Shown piece after piece: positions 53,281 through 63,400 of a stretch of DNA of 64,000 nucleotides. Both the position numbers and the translations under genes were made by a program. The stretch comes from Komarekiella atlantica HA4396-MV6. GTDB lineage: Bacteria > Cyanobacteriota > Cyanobacteriia > Cyanobacteriales > Nostocaceae. Location of the stretch: NCBI GenBank assembly GCA_019359395.1, contig JAHHHK010000002.1, positions 186,001 to 250,000 of the forward strand, in the 5' to 3' direction. Under the pieces are notes generated by a model. That model worked only from the letters and a program-made list of their open reading frames with translations, did no database searches and was not told the origin of the DNA. Each line of letters begins with the position of its first letter. Position 1 is the first letter of the stretch.

Positions 53281-56200
53281 TCATATTGCGATTTCCTCTC
53301 TATCGAATGCATCTAACTTTACTTCTTTTTCTAGCTTTAGTACTATTTCAGCTATTGTAGGAGATTCAAACAAACTGGCAACAGATAATTTAATAGAAAA
53401 AGCATTACGTAATCGTGACAAAACTTGAACAGCTATTAAAGAATCTCCTCCTAAATCAAAAAAATTATCATGAATTCCTACCCGCTGAATCCCTAACAAA
53501 TCTTGCAAAATATCGGCAATTTTTTGCTCAATTTCATCGCGAGGAGCTATATATAAATTTGGTAAATCAGGTCTTGAGTGGAGTGCAGCTAATTTTTCTG
53601 GCTGAAAAACATCCAGCTTTCCTTGTAATGAAACTTCTAATTCTTTCTGCCCAGATTTAGCGCTAAATGCGGCTGATGTAGAAGCCACAGCCATAATAAT
53701 TTGATGCTCTAAAGCTTCAGTTTCAGGAAACGCGACAACTCGAACAAAATCTTGCTTTCGTAATGCCTCAAACCACTGTTCTTTAACAATAAAAGGCTGA
53801 CCTGGGTTGCGTCTTTTATCATCTAAAGGTTTCAACAGCAAACCCCAAGTGATATCAAAGTCTATTTTTGGCTGAGTTATTTCCCACACTAAAAGGAAGC
53901 CGCCAGGAGCTAATAAAGAACGTACATGGTGGAGTGTTCGATCTATATTTTGAGTGGCGTGCAACACATTAGAAGCGATGATTACATCAAAACTGTACTT
54001 CTCAAACCCTTGCTCAGTTGGCGACTTGTCTATGTCTAGTAATCGATATTCAACAAATGGATAATCCTTAAATTTCTGTTGCGCTTGAGTCAAAAAGCCG
54101 CTACCAATATCAGTAAAAGTATAGTTAGTTTCTTTAGGCGGCAACACAGTTAATAATGCTTGCGTAGTCACACCAGTACCCGCACCAATTTCTAAAATTC
54201 TCAGATTAACGGATGATGGCAATGACTTAACCACCTGTTCCAAGCTTGAGCGCAAGATAGAATTGTAGTAAGAAATTAAAGGAGATTCTGAATATGAACC
54301 GTTATTTTCTTTTTGGTAAACCAGTTCATTAAAAATCTCTAATGGTTCTTGTTCGCCAACAACAATAGCAGCTAAATTTTCACCACAGCGTTGTACTAAA
54401 TCTAAATCTACTAAAGATGAAGTAGCAAACCTCGCTCTCACTTCTGCTAAATGTTCGTTAAGATAATCTGGCGAACATGGCACTAATTCAGTAAATAATC
54501 CTTCTTGTTGCTGTAATTGTCCTTGCTCGACTAATATTTGCAACCATCTAGATAACAATTGCTGATAGCGGGGAGAAATATGGTATTGCGCTAATAAATT
54601 CTCCAAAGAATACTTTTCTTTGGCATTGCTAAAAGCCCCTAATTGCTGGAATGCAGAGTTAATGTAAGCTATACATAAACGGTCTAACCATTGTCTGTTT
54701 TCTTGATACGTGAATTCGTTAAGTTCTGCATTTATAGTATTTGCTTGTTTGTGACCTGCTTGTGTCAGCAATGTCCACAATTGTGATGTTGGGTATGAGG
54801 TTTGCAACTGTTCCCAAGCTGCTTTTTGTGGGGGATTAATCCAATAGCGATCGCGTTCAAAAGGATAAGTCGGTAAAGGAAGACGATAATACTCATCCTG
54901 ACTATAAAATCCCAACCAATCTACTTTCACCCCAGCTAACCAGAGTTGACCAAATGTATTGAATAAAATACGGCGATCGCATTCTTTTTCTTGAGGATGA
55001 CGTAACGAAGTTAAAACAGTTTGTGTGGCTGCTTTGTCTGGATGTCTTTTGGCTAATGTAGCTAATATGCGTCCCGGCCCCACTTCTAATAAGACTTGCT
55101 CAGGCGTTGCTAAAAATTTCTCGACACCTTGAGCAAACAGCACTGTAGAACGCAGATGTTGAGCGTAATACTCAGGATTCGTGGCTTGTGTAACTGTAAT
55201 CCAAGTACCAGTTAGGTTGGAGATATAAGGAAGTTTTGGCGGATTTAAAGTAACTTTTTTAACTCGTTCTGCAAACGCCTCTAAGATTGGTTCCATCATT
55301 TGGGAATGGAAGGCATGGGAAGTATGCAGACGGCGACATTCAATCCCTTGAGTAGCAAGCTGATTTTGTAATGTATCTATCGCTGCTGTAGAACCGGAAA
55401 CTACACACTGCGAAGGTTGATTAATTGCGGCAACAGAAAGTTCTGAACCTAACAGGGATTTTACCTTGTCTGCGGGCAGAGGAACAGAAAGCATCGCCCC
55501 CGTGGGAAGTTGCTGCATCATCACCCCGCGTGCTGCTACCAGAGATAAGGCATCTTCTAGTGTAAAAACTTCTGCTAAAGTTGCTGCTACATACTCGCCA
55601 ATACTATGACCGATCGCAGCTTGTGGCTGAATTCCCCATGACTGCCATAATTTAGCTAGGGCGTACTCAATTACAAAAATAGCAGATTGAGCGATCGCAG
55701 TTTGTTGAAGTTGCTTTGATACCTCATCAATCTTTTCGTCATTAGGGTAAAGAATATGACGTAAATCAAGCTCTAAAAGAGGTTTAAGAAATTCACAGCA
55801 ATAATCAACTTGTTCTTTAAATAATGTCTCACTTTCATAAATTTCCCGTGCCATGTTAACGTACTGAGAACCTTGACCGGGAAACATAAACACAACAGCT
55901 CGTTCTATTATTTCTGTGTAATAAACTGCTGAACTACTGAGAGCATTAACAGCATCTTCTAAATCTTGACAAATTAACATTCGTCGATAATTAAAACCCC
56001 GACGACCACTATTAAGCGTATAAGCTACATCACCTAAATTAAGTTCTGGATGCTCTTTTAAATGCGTAATTAAATTAGCCGTCGCCTTCTCAAGCGCCTT
56101 CTCACTTTTAGCCGATAGACATAACAGAACATATTTACTGTTAACTGTTAACTGTTGACTGTTAACTGATATTGCTTCTTCTAAAATCACATGAGCATTA

Positions 56201-57483
56201 GTGCCACCCATACCAAAGGAACTCACTCCCGCACGGCGAGGAGTATTATTTGTTTTCCATTCAGTCAAAGTTGTATTGACATAAAAAGGACTGTTAGCAA
56301 AATCAATTTTGGGATTAGGTGTCTGGTAGTGCAAACTTGGAGGCAGCATTTGATGTTGCAGTGCCAATACAGTCTTAATCAAACCTGCCACACCTGCTGC
56401 TGTATCCAAATGTCCCAAGTTGGTTTTTACCGAACCAATAGCGCAGAAGCCTTTTTTATCGGTAGTTTGACTAAAAGCTTGAGTTAAAGCTGCAATTTCA
56501 ATGAGATCTCCTAAAGGTGTAGCAGTACCATGAGCTTCAATATAGGAAATCGTTTCAGCATCTATACCAGCTATAGCTTGAGCTTCGCCAATTACTGCTG
56601 CTTGACCGCTCACACTAGGAGCAGTGTAGCCGACTTTCATAGCACCATCGTTATTAATCGCCGAGCCTTTAATAATCGCATGGATGTAGTCGCGATCGCC
56701 GATTGCATCCTGTAATCTTTTTAATACCACAATCCCAGCACCACTACCTGCGATCGTTCCTTGTGCTTGAGCATCAAAAGCGCGGCAGTGTCCATCAGGA
56801 GAAAGAATCATTCCTTCTTGATGCAAATAGCCGATTTTCTCAGGAATGTTAAGAGTAACTCCACCAGCTAAAGCTATATCACATTCACCATTTAAAAGAC
56901 CTTGACAAGCTATATGAACAGCAACTAAAGAAGTAGAACAGGCTGTTTGCACATTTACAGCCGGGCCAGTTAAGTTGAGTTTATATGCAACTCGTGTCGG
57001 TAAAAAATCTTTATCGTTGGAGATTCCTAACTGCACGGGGTCAATTGTTTCTAATAATTGATAGTTAGGGTAGAGGTTATTGAGCAAATACCTATTCATT
57101 CCTACACCACCATAAACCCCAATTAAACCATTGTAGGTTTGTGGATCGTAACCGGCTTTTTCTGTTGCTTCCCAAGCCAATTCTAAAAATAGGCGTTGTT
57201 GCGGATCTATTAACTCAGCTTCTTTGGCACTGTAAGCAAAGAAATTGGCATCAAACAATTCAATGTCTGATAAAACACCGCTAGCTTTTATATAATTCGG
57301 ATTACTTAGCAAATCTAAAGAAACACCAGAATTTATCAATTCTTCATCCGTTAGCCACGAGATAGATTCTACGCCATCTCGTAAATTCTGCCAAAACGAT
57401 TTAATATCTTTTGCGCCTGGAAATTTACCAGCAAGACCAATTATTGCTATTTCAGAATTATTTAAATTATTATTTATTATCAT
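53281..57483 (-). CDS. Type I PKS module: KS-AT-CMeT-ACP
   Basis: Encodes 1400 residues. KS with triad Cys in VQTACSTSLVAVH (about 183), His in EAHGTATPLGD (about 319) and His in NLGHLDTAAG (about 355). AT with GHSIGEYVAA (about 626) and HAFH (about 726), the malonyl-CoA type. A winged-helix-like segment, then an SAM-dependent C-methyltransferase (LEIGAGTGVTTQALL, about 1098; PGGFLLVWEI). ACP with LGGDSLIAVQ (about 1348). No KR, DH or ER, so the added unit should stay a beta-ketone with alpha-methyl. The acidic tail DAFDREEIAI may dock to the TubC-type domain of the next NRPS. Starts 2 bp after the upstream NRPS. Confidence 0.94.
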   Translation of the reverse strand: MIINNNLNNSEIAIIGLAGKFPGAKDIKSFWQNLRDGVESISWLTDEELINSGVSLDLLSNPNYIKASGVLSDIELFDANFFAYSAKEAELIDPQQRLFLELAWEATEKAGYDPQTYNGLIGVYGGVGMNRYLLNNLYPNYQLLETIDPVQLGISNDKDFLPTRVAYKLNLTGPAVNVQTACSTSLVAVHIACQGLLNGECDIALAGGVTLNIPEKIGYLHQEGMILSPDGHCRAFDAQAQGTIAGSGAGIVVLKRLQDAIGDRDYIHAIIKGSAINNDGAMKVGYTAPSVSGQAAVIGEAQAIAGIDAETISYIEAHGTATPLGDLIEIAALTQAFSQTTDKKGFCAIGSVKTNLGHLDTAAGVAGLIKTVLALQHQMLPPSLHYQTPNPKIDFANSPFYVNTTLTEWKTNNTPRRAGVSSFGMGGTNAHVILEEAISVNSQQLTVNSKYVLLCLSAKSEKALEKATANLITHLKEHPELNLGDVAYTLNSGRRGFNYRRMLICQDLEDAVNALSSSAVYYTEIIERAVVFMFPGQGSQYVNMAREIYESETLFKEQVDYCCEFLKPLLELDLRHILYPNDEKIDEVSKQLQQTAIAQSAIFVIEYALAKLWQSWGIQPQAAIGHSIGEYVAATLAEVFTLEDALSLVAARGVMMQQLPTGAMLSVPLPADKVKSLLGSELSVAAINQPSQCVVSGSTAAIDTLQNQLATQGIECRRLHTSHAFHSQMMEPILEAFAERVKKVTLNPPKLPYISNLTGTWITVTQATNPEYYAQHLRSTVLFAQGVEKFLATPEQVLLEVGPGRILATLAKRHPDKAATQTVLTSLRHPQEKECDRRILFNTFGQLWLAGVKVDWLGFYSQDEYYRLPLPTYPFERDRYWINPPQKAAWEQLQTSYPTSQLWTLLTQAGHKQANTINAELNEFTYQENRQWLDRLCIAYINSAFQQLGAFSNAKEKYSLENLLAQYHISPRYQQLLSRWLQILVEQGQLQQQEGLFTELVPCSPDYLNEHLAEVRARFATSSLVDLDLVQRCGENLAAIVVGEQEPLEIFNELVYQKENNGSYSESPLISYYNSILRSSLEQVVKSLPSSVNLRILEIGAGTGVTTQALLTVLPPKETNYTFTDIGSGFLTQAQQKFKDYPFVEYRLLDIDKSPTEQGFEKYSFDVIIASNVLHATQNIDRTLHHVRSLLAPGGFLLVWEITQPKIDFDITWGLLLKPLDDKRRNPGQPFIVKEQWFEALRKQDFVRVVAFPETEALEHQIIMAVASTSAAFSAKSGQKELEVSLQGKLDVFQPEKLAALHSRPDLPNLYIAPRDEIEQKIADILQDLLGIQRVGIHDNFFDLGGDSLIAVQVLSRLRNAFSIKLSVASLFESPTIAEIVLKLEKEVKLDAFDREEIAI

Positions 57484-57485
57484 CT

Positions 57486-60400
57486 TTACCTTTTTCTCTG
57501 AGAGCGATATTGTTGTCTAGATTGTAATTGCTGGTTTCTTAAAGCTTTAACTTCGCTATGAGATTGAGTACGATAATTATTTTGCCTAACTGTTATATTT
57601 TCTTTTTGAATTTTAGCACTTAAATATTGGCTTAAACTCTGTATATTGGGATAATTAAACATATCAATTATTGACAATTCTAAACCAAATTCCTCTTGCA
57701 ATTGCTGATTAATTTTTACTAGTAGTAACGAATGACCTCCTAGCTCGAAGAAATTATTATAAATTCCTATCTTTTCTACCGCTAATGCTTTTTGCCAAAT
57801 GTCAGCAATAATTCTTTCTACTTCTGTATTTGGCATTACATAATCTGATAATTCTTGTTGTAAATCTGGGTTAGGCAGAGCGCGACGATCTACTTTACCG
57901 TTGGGTGTCAAAGGTAAAGACTCTAGTATCACAAAAGCAGTAGGTAACATATACCCAGGCAGTTTTTCGGCAAGGAACTGACGCAGTTCCCCCGTTGTGA
58001 GTGTCACGTCTTTTTGCGGCACTACGTAAGCGATTAAACGCTTACTACCCAAAGTTTCTTCACGAGCGATAACACAAGATGTCTGCACATCATCATGTTG
58101 GCTCAGTGCTGCTTCAATTTCTCCCAACTCAATGCGGAAACCCCGAATTTTTACTTGATTGTCAATACGTCCTAAGTATTCAATATTGCCATTTGGTAAA
58201 TAGCGTGCTAAGTCTCCAGTTTTATATAAAAGTGCTGAGTGCTGAGTTCTCCCCCTGCTCCCTCCGAAGGGATTAGAGATAAATTTCTCTTGTGTCAACT
58301 CTGGACGGTTGAGGTAGCCTCTTGCTAACCCTACGCCACCGATGTGTAGCTCTCCTGGCACACCCACAGGTACAGGTTGCAAATTTTCATCTAAAATGTA
58401 AACTTGTGTGTTGGCGATCGCTTTCCCAATAGATATTTTTTCATCTTCAAGGGTGCATTTGGCGATTGTTGCACACACAGTAGTTTCTGTAGGGCCATAA
58501 GCGTTAAAGAAGTTTCTGCCAATAGACCACTGCTCAATCAATTCCGCAGAACAAGCTTCTCCCGCGACAATTATTGTTTGCAGTGTCGGCAGTTCCTCCA
58601 TTGGCATAACTGCTAACGCTGATGGTGGTAACGTGATATGTGTAATCGAATAATTGCGTAATTTGTCAATTAACGGCTTTCCTGGCAATATAGAATCTTT
58701 AGTTCCCAGGTAAAGCGTTCCACCTGAACTCAACGCCATTACGATCTCCCAAATAGAAGCATCAAAACTGAATGAGGCAAACTGAAGAATGCGACTATCA
58801 CTAGTCAAGCCAAAAGTTTGAATCTGAGCTTGAGCTAAGTTGCACAGTCCCTTATGCTCAACCATTACGCCTTTCGGTCTACCTGTAGAACCGCTCGTGT
58901 AAATCACATTAGCTAAATGGAAGGCTCTAGCTCCACTTATTGGATTATCTTGATTGTTTTGGGCAATTTTTTCCCAGACTTCATCTAAAAAGACTTGTTT
59001 TGCTTGATGCTGTGGAAGTTTGTTAATAAGTTGTTGCTGAGTTAACAGTAGCGAAACTTGAGCATCTTCTAGCATGAAACTCAAGCGTTCGATAGGATAC
59101 TCTGGGTCGAGTGGTACATACGCTCCACCTGCCTTGAGAATCCCCAACAGTCCCACTATCATTAAGAGCGATCGCTCCACACAAATAGCCACCAGCGTAT
59201 CTGGTTTTACACCCAATATGCGTAAGTAATGAGCTAACTGATTAGCACGACAATTCAACTGGTGATATGTTAGAGACGCAACATGTTGCGTCTGTACATC
59301 TTCATACACCACCGCCACAGCATCAGGTGTACGCTGAACCTGCTCCTCAAACAACTGATGGATACACTTATCAAAGGGATAATCCACCGATGTATTATTC
59401 CAATCAACCAATAACTGCTGCTGCTCGACTGCTGTCAGCAGAGGTAATTGAGAAATTCGCTCTTGAGGATTGGCGACAATTCCTTCCAGCAACGTTACAA
59501 AATGACCAATCATCCGTTCGATTGTGCTGGTATCAAACAAGTCAGTATTGTACTCCCACACACCCATCAATCCTTGGGTAGTGTTTTCCATCGATAAAGC
59601 CAAATCAACCTTTGTAGTTGTACTTTCCACTGGCAATGAACTAACAGTTAACCCAGTAAGTTCTACTTCCTGTAGGGGTGCATTCTGAAGGTTAAACACT
59701 ACTTGAAACAGTGGCGTATGTCCCAGATCCCTTTCTGGCTGCAATGCTTCCACTAACATTTCAAAAGGCAAATTCTGATGAGCATACGCTCCTAAAGCTA
59801 CTTCTCGAACGCGAAGGAGTAATTCGCTAAAACTGGGATTGCCTGCTGTATTAGTACGCATAACTAAGGTATTGACAAAAAAGCCAATTAACCCTTCTAT
59901 TTCGCTGCGATCGCGGTTGGCAATTGGCGAACCCACCAAAATATCTGATTGTCCCGTGTAGCGATAAAGTAGAGTATCAAATGCTGCTAACAGCGTCATA
60001 AAGAGAGTACAACCTTGCTCCTGACTCAGTTTTACCAACCTATCAGTTAAATCAACTGAGAGCGCAAACTTCTGATATGTCCCTGCGAAAGTCTGCACAG
60101 CAGGTCTTGGTCGGTCTGTAGGTAGAGATAACAAAGCTGGTGCATCTTTTAGTTGCTCTTGCCAGTACGAGAGTTGGCTTTGCAGTACATCTCCTTGCAA
60201 CAATTGTCTTTGCCAAATTGCGAAATCTGCGTATTGAATCGGCAATGGTGCTAAAGGTGACGGCTGACCTTGAGAATAAGCGTTGTACAGTGCTGTTAAT
60301 TCTTGAACAAACACACCTCTTGACCAGCCATCAAAGACAATGTGATGTATGAAGACTAATAAAGCGTGTTCTGTTTCTGACAGTACTACTAATGTTGTCC

Positions 60401-63400
60401 CGATCAATGCTTCAGTTGCTAAGTCAAAGGTTTGTTGCGCTTGTTGTTGCGCTATTTGTTGCAAAGCAATCTCTTTCTCACTTGCGGATAAATGCTGCAA
60501 GTCAACAATTGCAACTGTCCTCTGTTCCCTGTTCCCCGTTCCCTGCGATGCACTGCGCCGCCCTGAGCTTGTCGAAGGGAGCTTGTCGAAGTGTTCCCTG
60601 ATGATTTGAGTCGGTTGCCCATCAACTGTAATAAAGTTAGTACGTAACGCTTCGTGACGATGAATAATTTCAATTAAGCTTTGTTGTAGTGCGGCTATAT
60701 TCAGAGTTCCGACTAGACGCAAAGCTACAAGTAAGTTGTAGAAGGCGCTGTTCGGGTTTAACTTATCTAAAAACCATAGCCGTGTTTGAGCAAATGACAG
60801 CGGTAATTCTGCATCCTTGGCTCTGGGTAGGATGGCTGATGCTGTTAGATTCTGTTGCTGTAACTGTTGAATATTTTGAGATAATTCTGCGATCGTTGGT
60901 GCAGCAAATAAGCTCCGCAATGGTAATTCTACATTCAAGGTGGTACGCACGCGCGAAACCAGTTGCGTTGCTAGTAGCGAGTGTCCGCCAAGCTCAAAGA
61001 AGTTATCATGAATGCCCACTCGCTCTACTTTTAGCACTTGCGCCCAAATTGCTGACAGAATTTCTTCAATTGGGTTACGTGGGGTAACATACTCATCCGA
61101 TAATTGGCTGTGTAAATCAGGTGCGGGCAAAGCGCGGCGGTCTAGTTTACCGTTGGGGGTTAGCGGTAGAGTATCCAAGATAACTATTGCACTTGGGATC
61201 ATATACTCTGGTAACTTTGACTTTAGGAAGCTACGCACTTCGCTAACTCTAAGTGTTTGCTCTGGTTGCGGCACAATGTAAGCGACCAGCCGTTTATCAC
61301 CTGGGGTATCTTCGCGAACAACCGCACAAGAAGCTTGTACATCACTCAGTTGACCGAGTATTGCTTCAACTTCGCCCAACTCAATGCGGAAACCCCGAAT
61401 TTTAACTTGATTATCTATGCGTCCTAAAGATTCAAGCTTCCCGTCAGGTAAATAACGTGCTAAATCCCCTGTTTTGTACAGCCTTTCAGATTCTAATTTT
61501 GAATTTTGAATTTTGAATTTTGAATTGTTAAAGGGATTGGGAATGAATTTCTCTTGTGTTAACTCAGGACGGTTTAGGTAGCCTTGAGCTAAAAGCACAC
61601 CAGCAATGTAAATTTCTCCTGGTACGCCAACGGGTACAGGTTGTAAATATTTATCTAAAATATATATCTGTGTATTGGCAATGGGACGACCAATCGAAGG
61701 AAGCAACGGCCAAGTTTCTACTGAATTGGGTAAAGTAAAACTGGTGGCTAAATGGCTTTCTGATGGCCCGTACTGATTGTGCAATGTACAATCACTGAGT
61801 TTATCCAACCATTGAGAAATCGCTCCAGTAATCTGCAACTTATCCCCAGAGGTAATGATTTCCTGCAAATGAGTATTTACTAAGTCATTACTAATAGCGA
61901 CTTCCGCTAGTTGCTGTAAGCCAACAACGGGAAGAAACATTCTCTGGATGGCTCTTTCTTGGAGAAAATCTAACAAAGCCGAGGTATCGTGGCGCAATTC
62001 CTCTCCAATTAAAAACAATGTGCCGCCAGAACACCAGGTAGTAAATATTTCTTGGAAGGAGACATCAAAGTTAATCGAAGCAAATTGCAGGGTTTTTGCT
62101 CCACGAGAAATTTTGAGATTGTCCCGATGCCACAAGACATGATTGCAAAGGGCAAGCTGACTCATTGCTATACCCTTTGGTTTGCCTGTAGAACCAGAAG
62201 TGTAAATTATATAAACTAAGTTATTGGCTTGTACGCCAGAAATTATGTTGTCCTGACTGCACTTAGAAATCTCTTCAGCATCAGCATCTAAGCAAACCTT
62301 GTACTGAGCGACTTGTGCCGAGCGGAGCCGAGGTAAGTCGAAGTGAAGTTTTGCCTGATTTGGGGGGAGCCTATCAATAAGTCGCTGTTGAGTCAGTAAA
62401 AGTTTAACTTGAGTATCTTCTAAAATAAAGCTCAAGCGATCGCTAGGATACTCTGGGTCAAGTGGTACATAAGCTCCCCCCGCTTTCAGAATCCCCAGTA
62501 ATCCGATGACCATTTCTAAAGAACGCTCTACACACAGACCGACTAGAATATCTGGTTTTACACCCAATGAGCGTAAGTAGTGCGCCAACTGGTTAGCGCG
62601 GTAGTTTAATTCATAGTATGTTAGAGACGCAACATGTTGCGTCTGTACATTTTCAAACTCCACTGCCACAGCATTAGGTGTCAGTTCCACCTGTTCTTCA
62701 AACAATTGATGGATAGACTTATGTAGTGGATAATCTACGCCTGTATCGTTCCACTCAACTAATAACTGTTGTTGCTCAACTTCTGTCAACAAAGGCAATT
62801 GTGAAATTTGCTGATTAGGGTTAGTAATAATACTTTCAAGCAATGTCACAAAATTACCAGTCATGCGCTCAATGGTAGACGCATCAAACAAGTCAGTATT
62901 GTACTCCCACCACCCCACTAGTCCAGTACTTGTACTGAGCGGAGTCGAAGTAGCAGTGTTGTGCATGATTAAAGTTAAATCAAACCTGGAAGTTGTGCCT
63001 TTGATTGGCAATGAACTCACAGTGAGCTTAGTCAGTTCTAATTCAGACATGGGCGCATTCTGGAGAACAAACATTACCTGAAACAGTGGTGTATGGCTGA
63101 GGTTTCGTTCTGGCTGTAATGCTTCCACCAACATTTCAAACGGTAAGTCTTGATGAGTGTATGCTTCCATTGCCATTTCGCGAACACGACCCAGCAATTC
63201 ACTAAAACTGGGATTGCCTGACAAATCGGTACGCATGACTAAGGTATTGACAAAAAAGCCAATTAACCCTTCTATTTCGCTGCGATCGCGGTTTGCAATG
63301 GGCGAACCTACTAAAATATCTTCTGTACCCGTATAGCGATAAAGTAGAGTATCAAATGCTGCTAACAAGGTCATAAAAAGAGTACAACCTTGTTCTTGGC

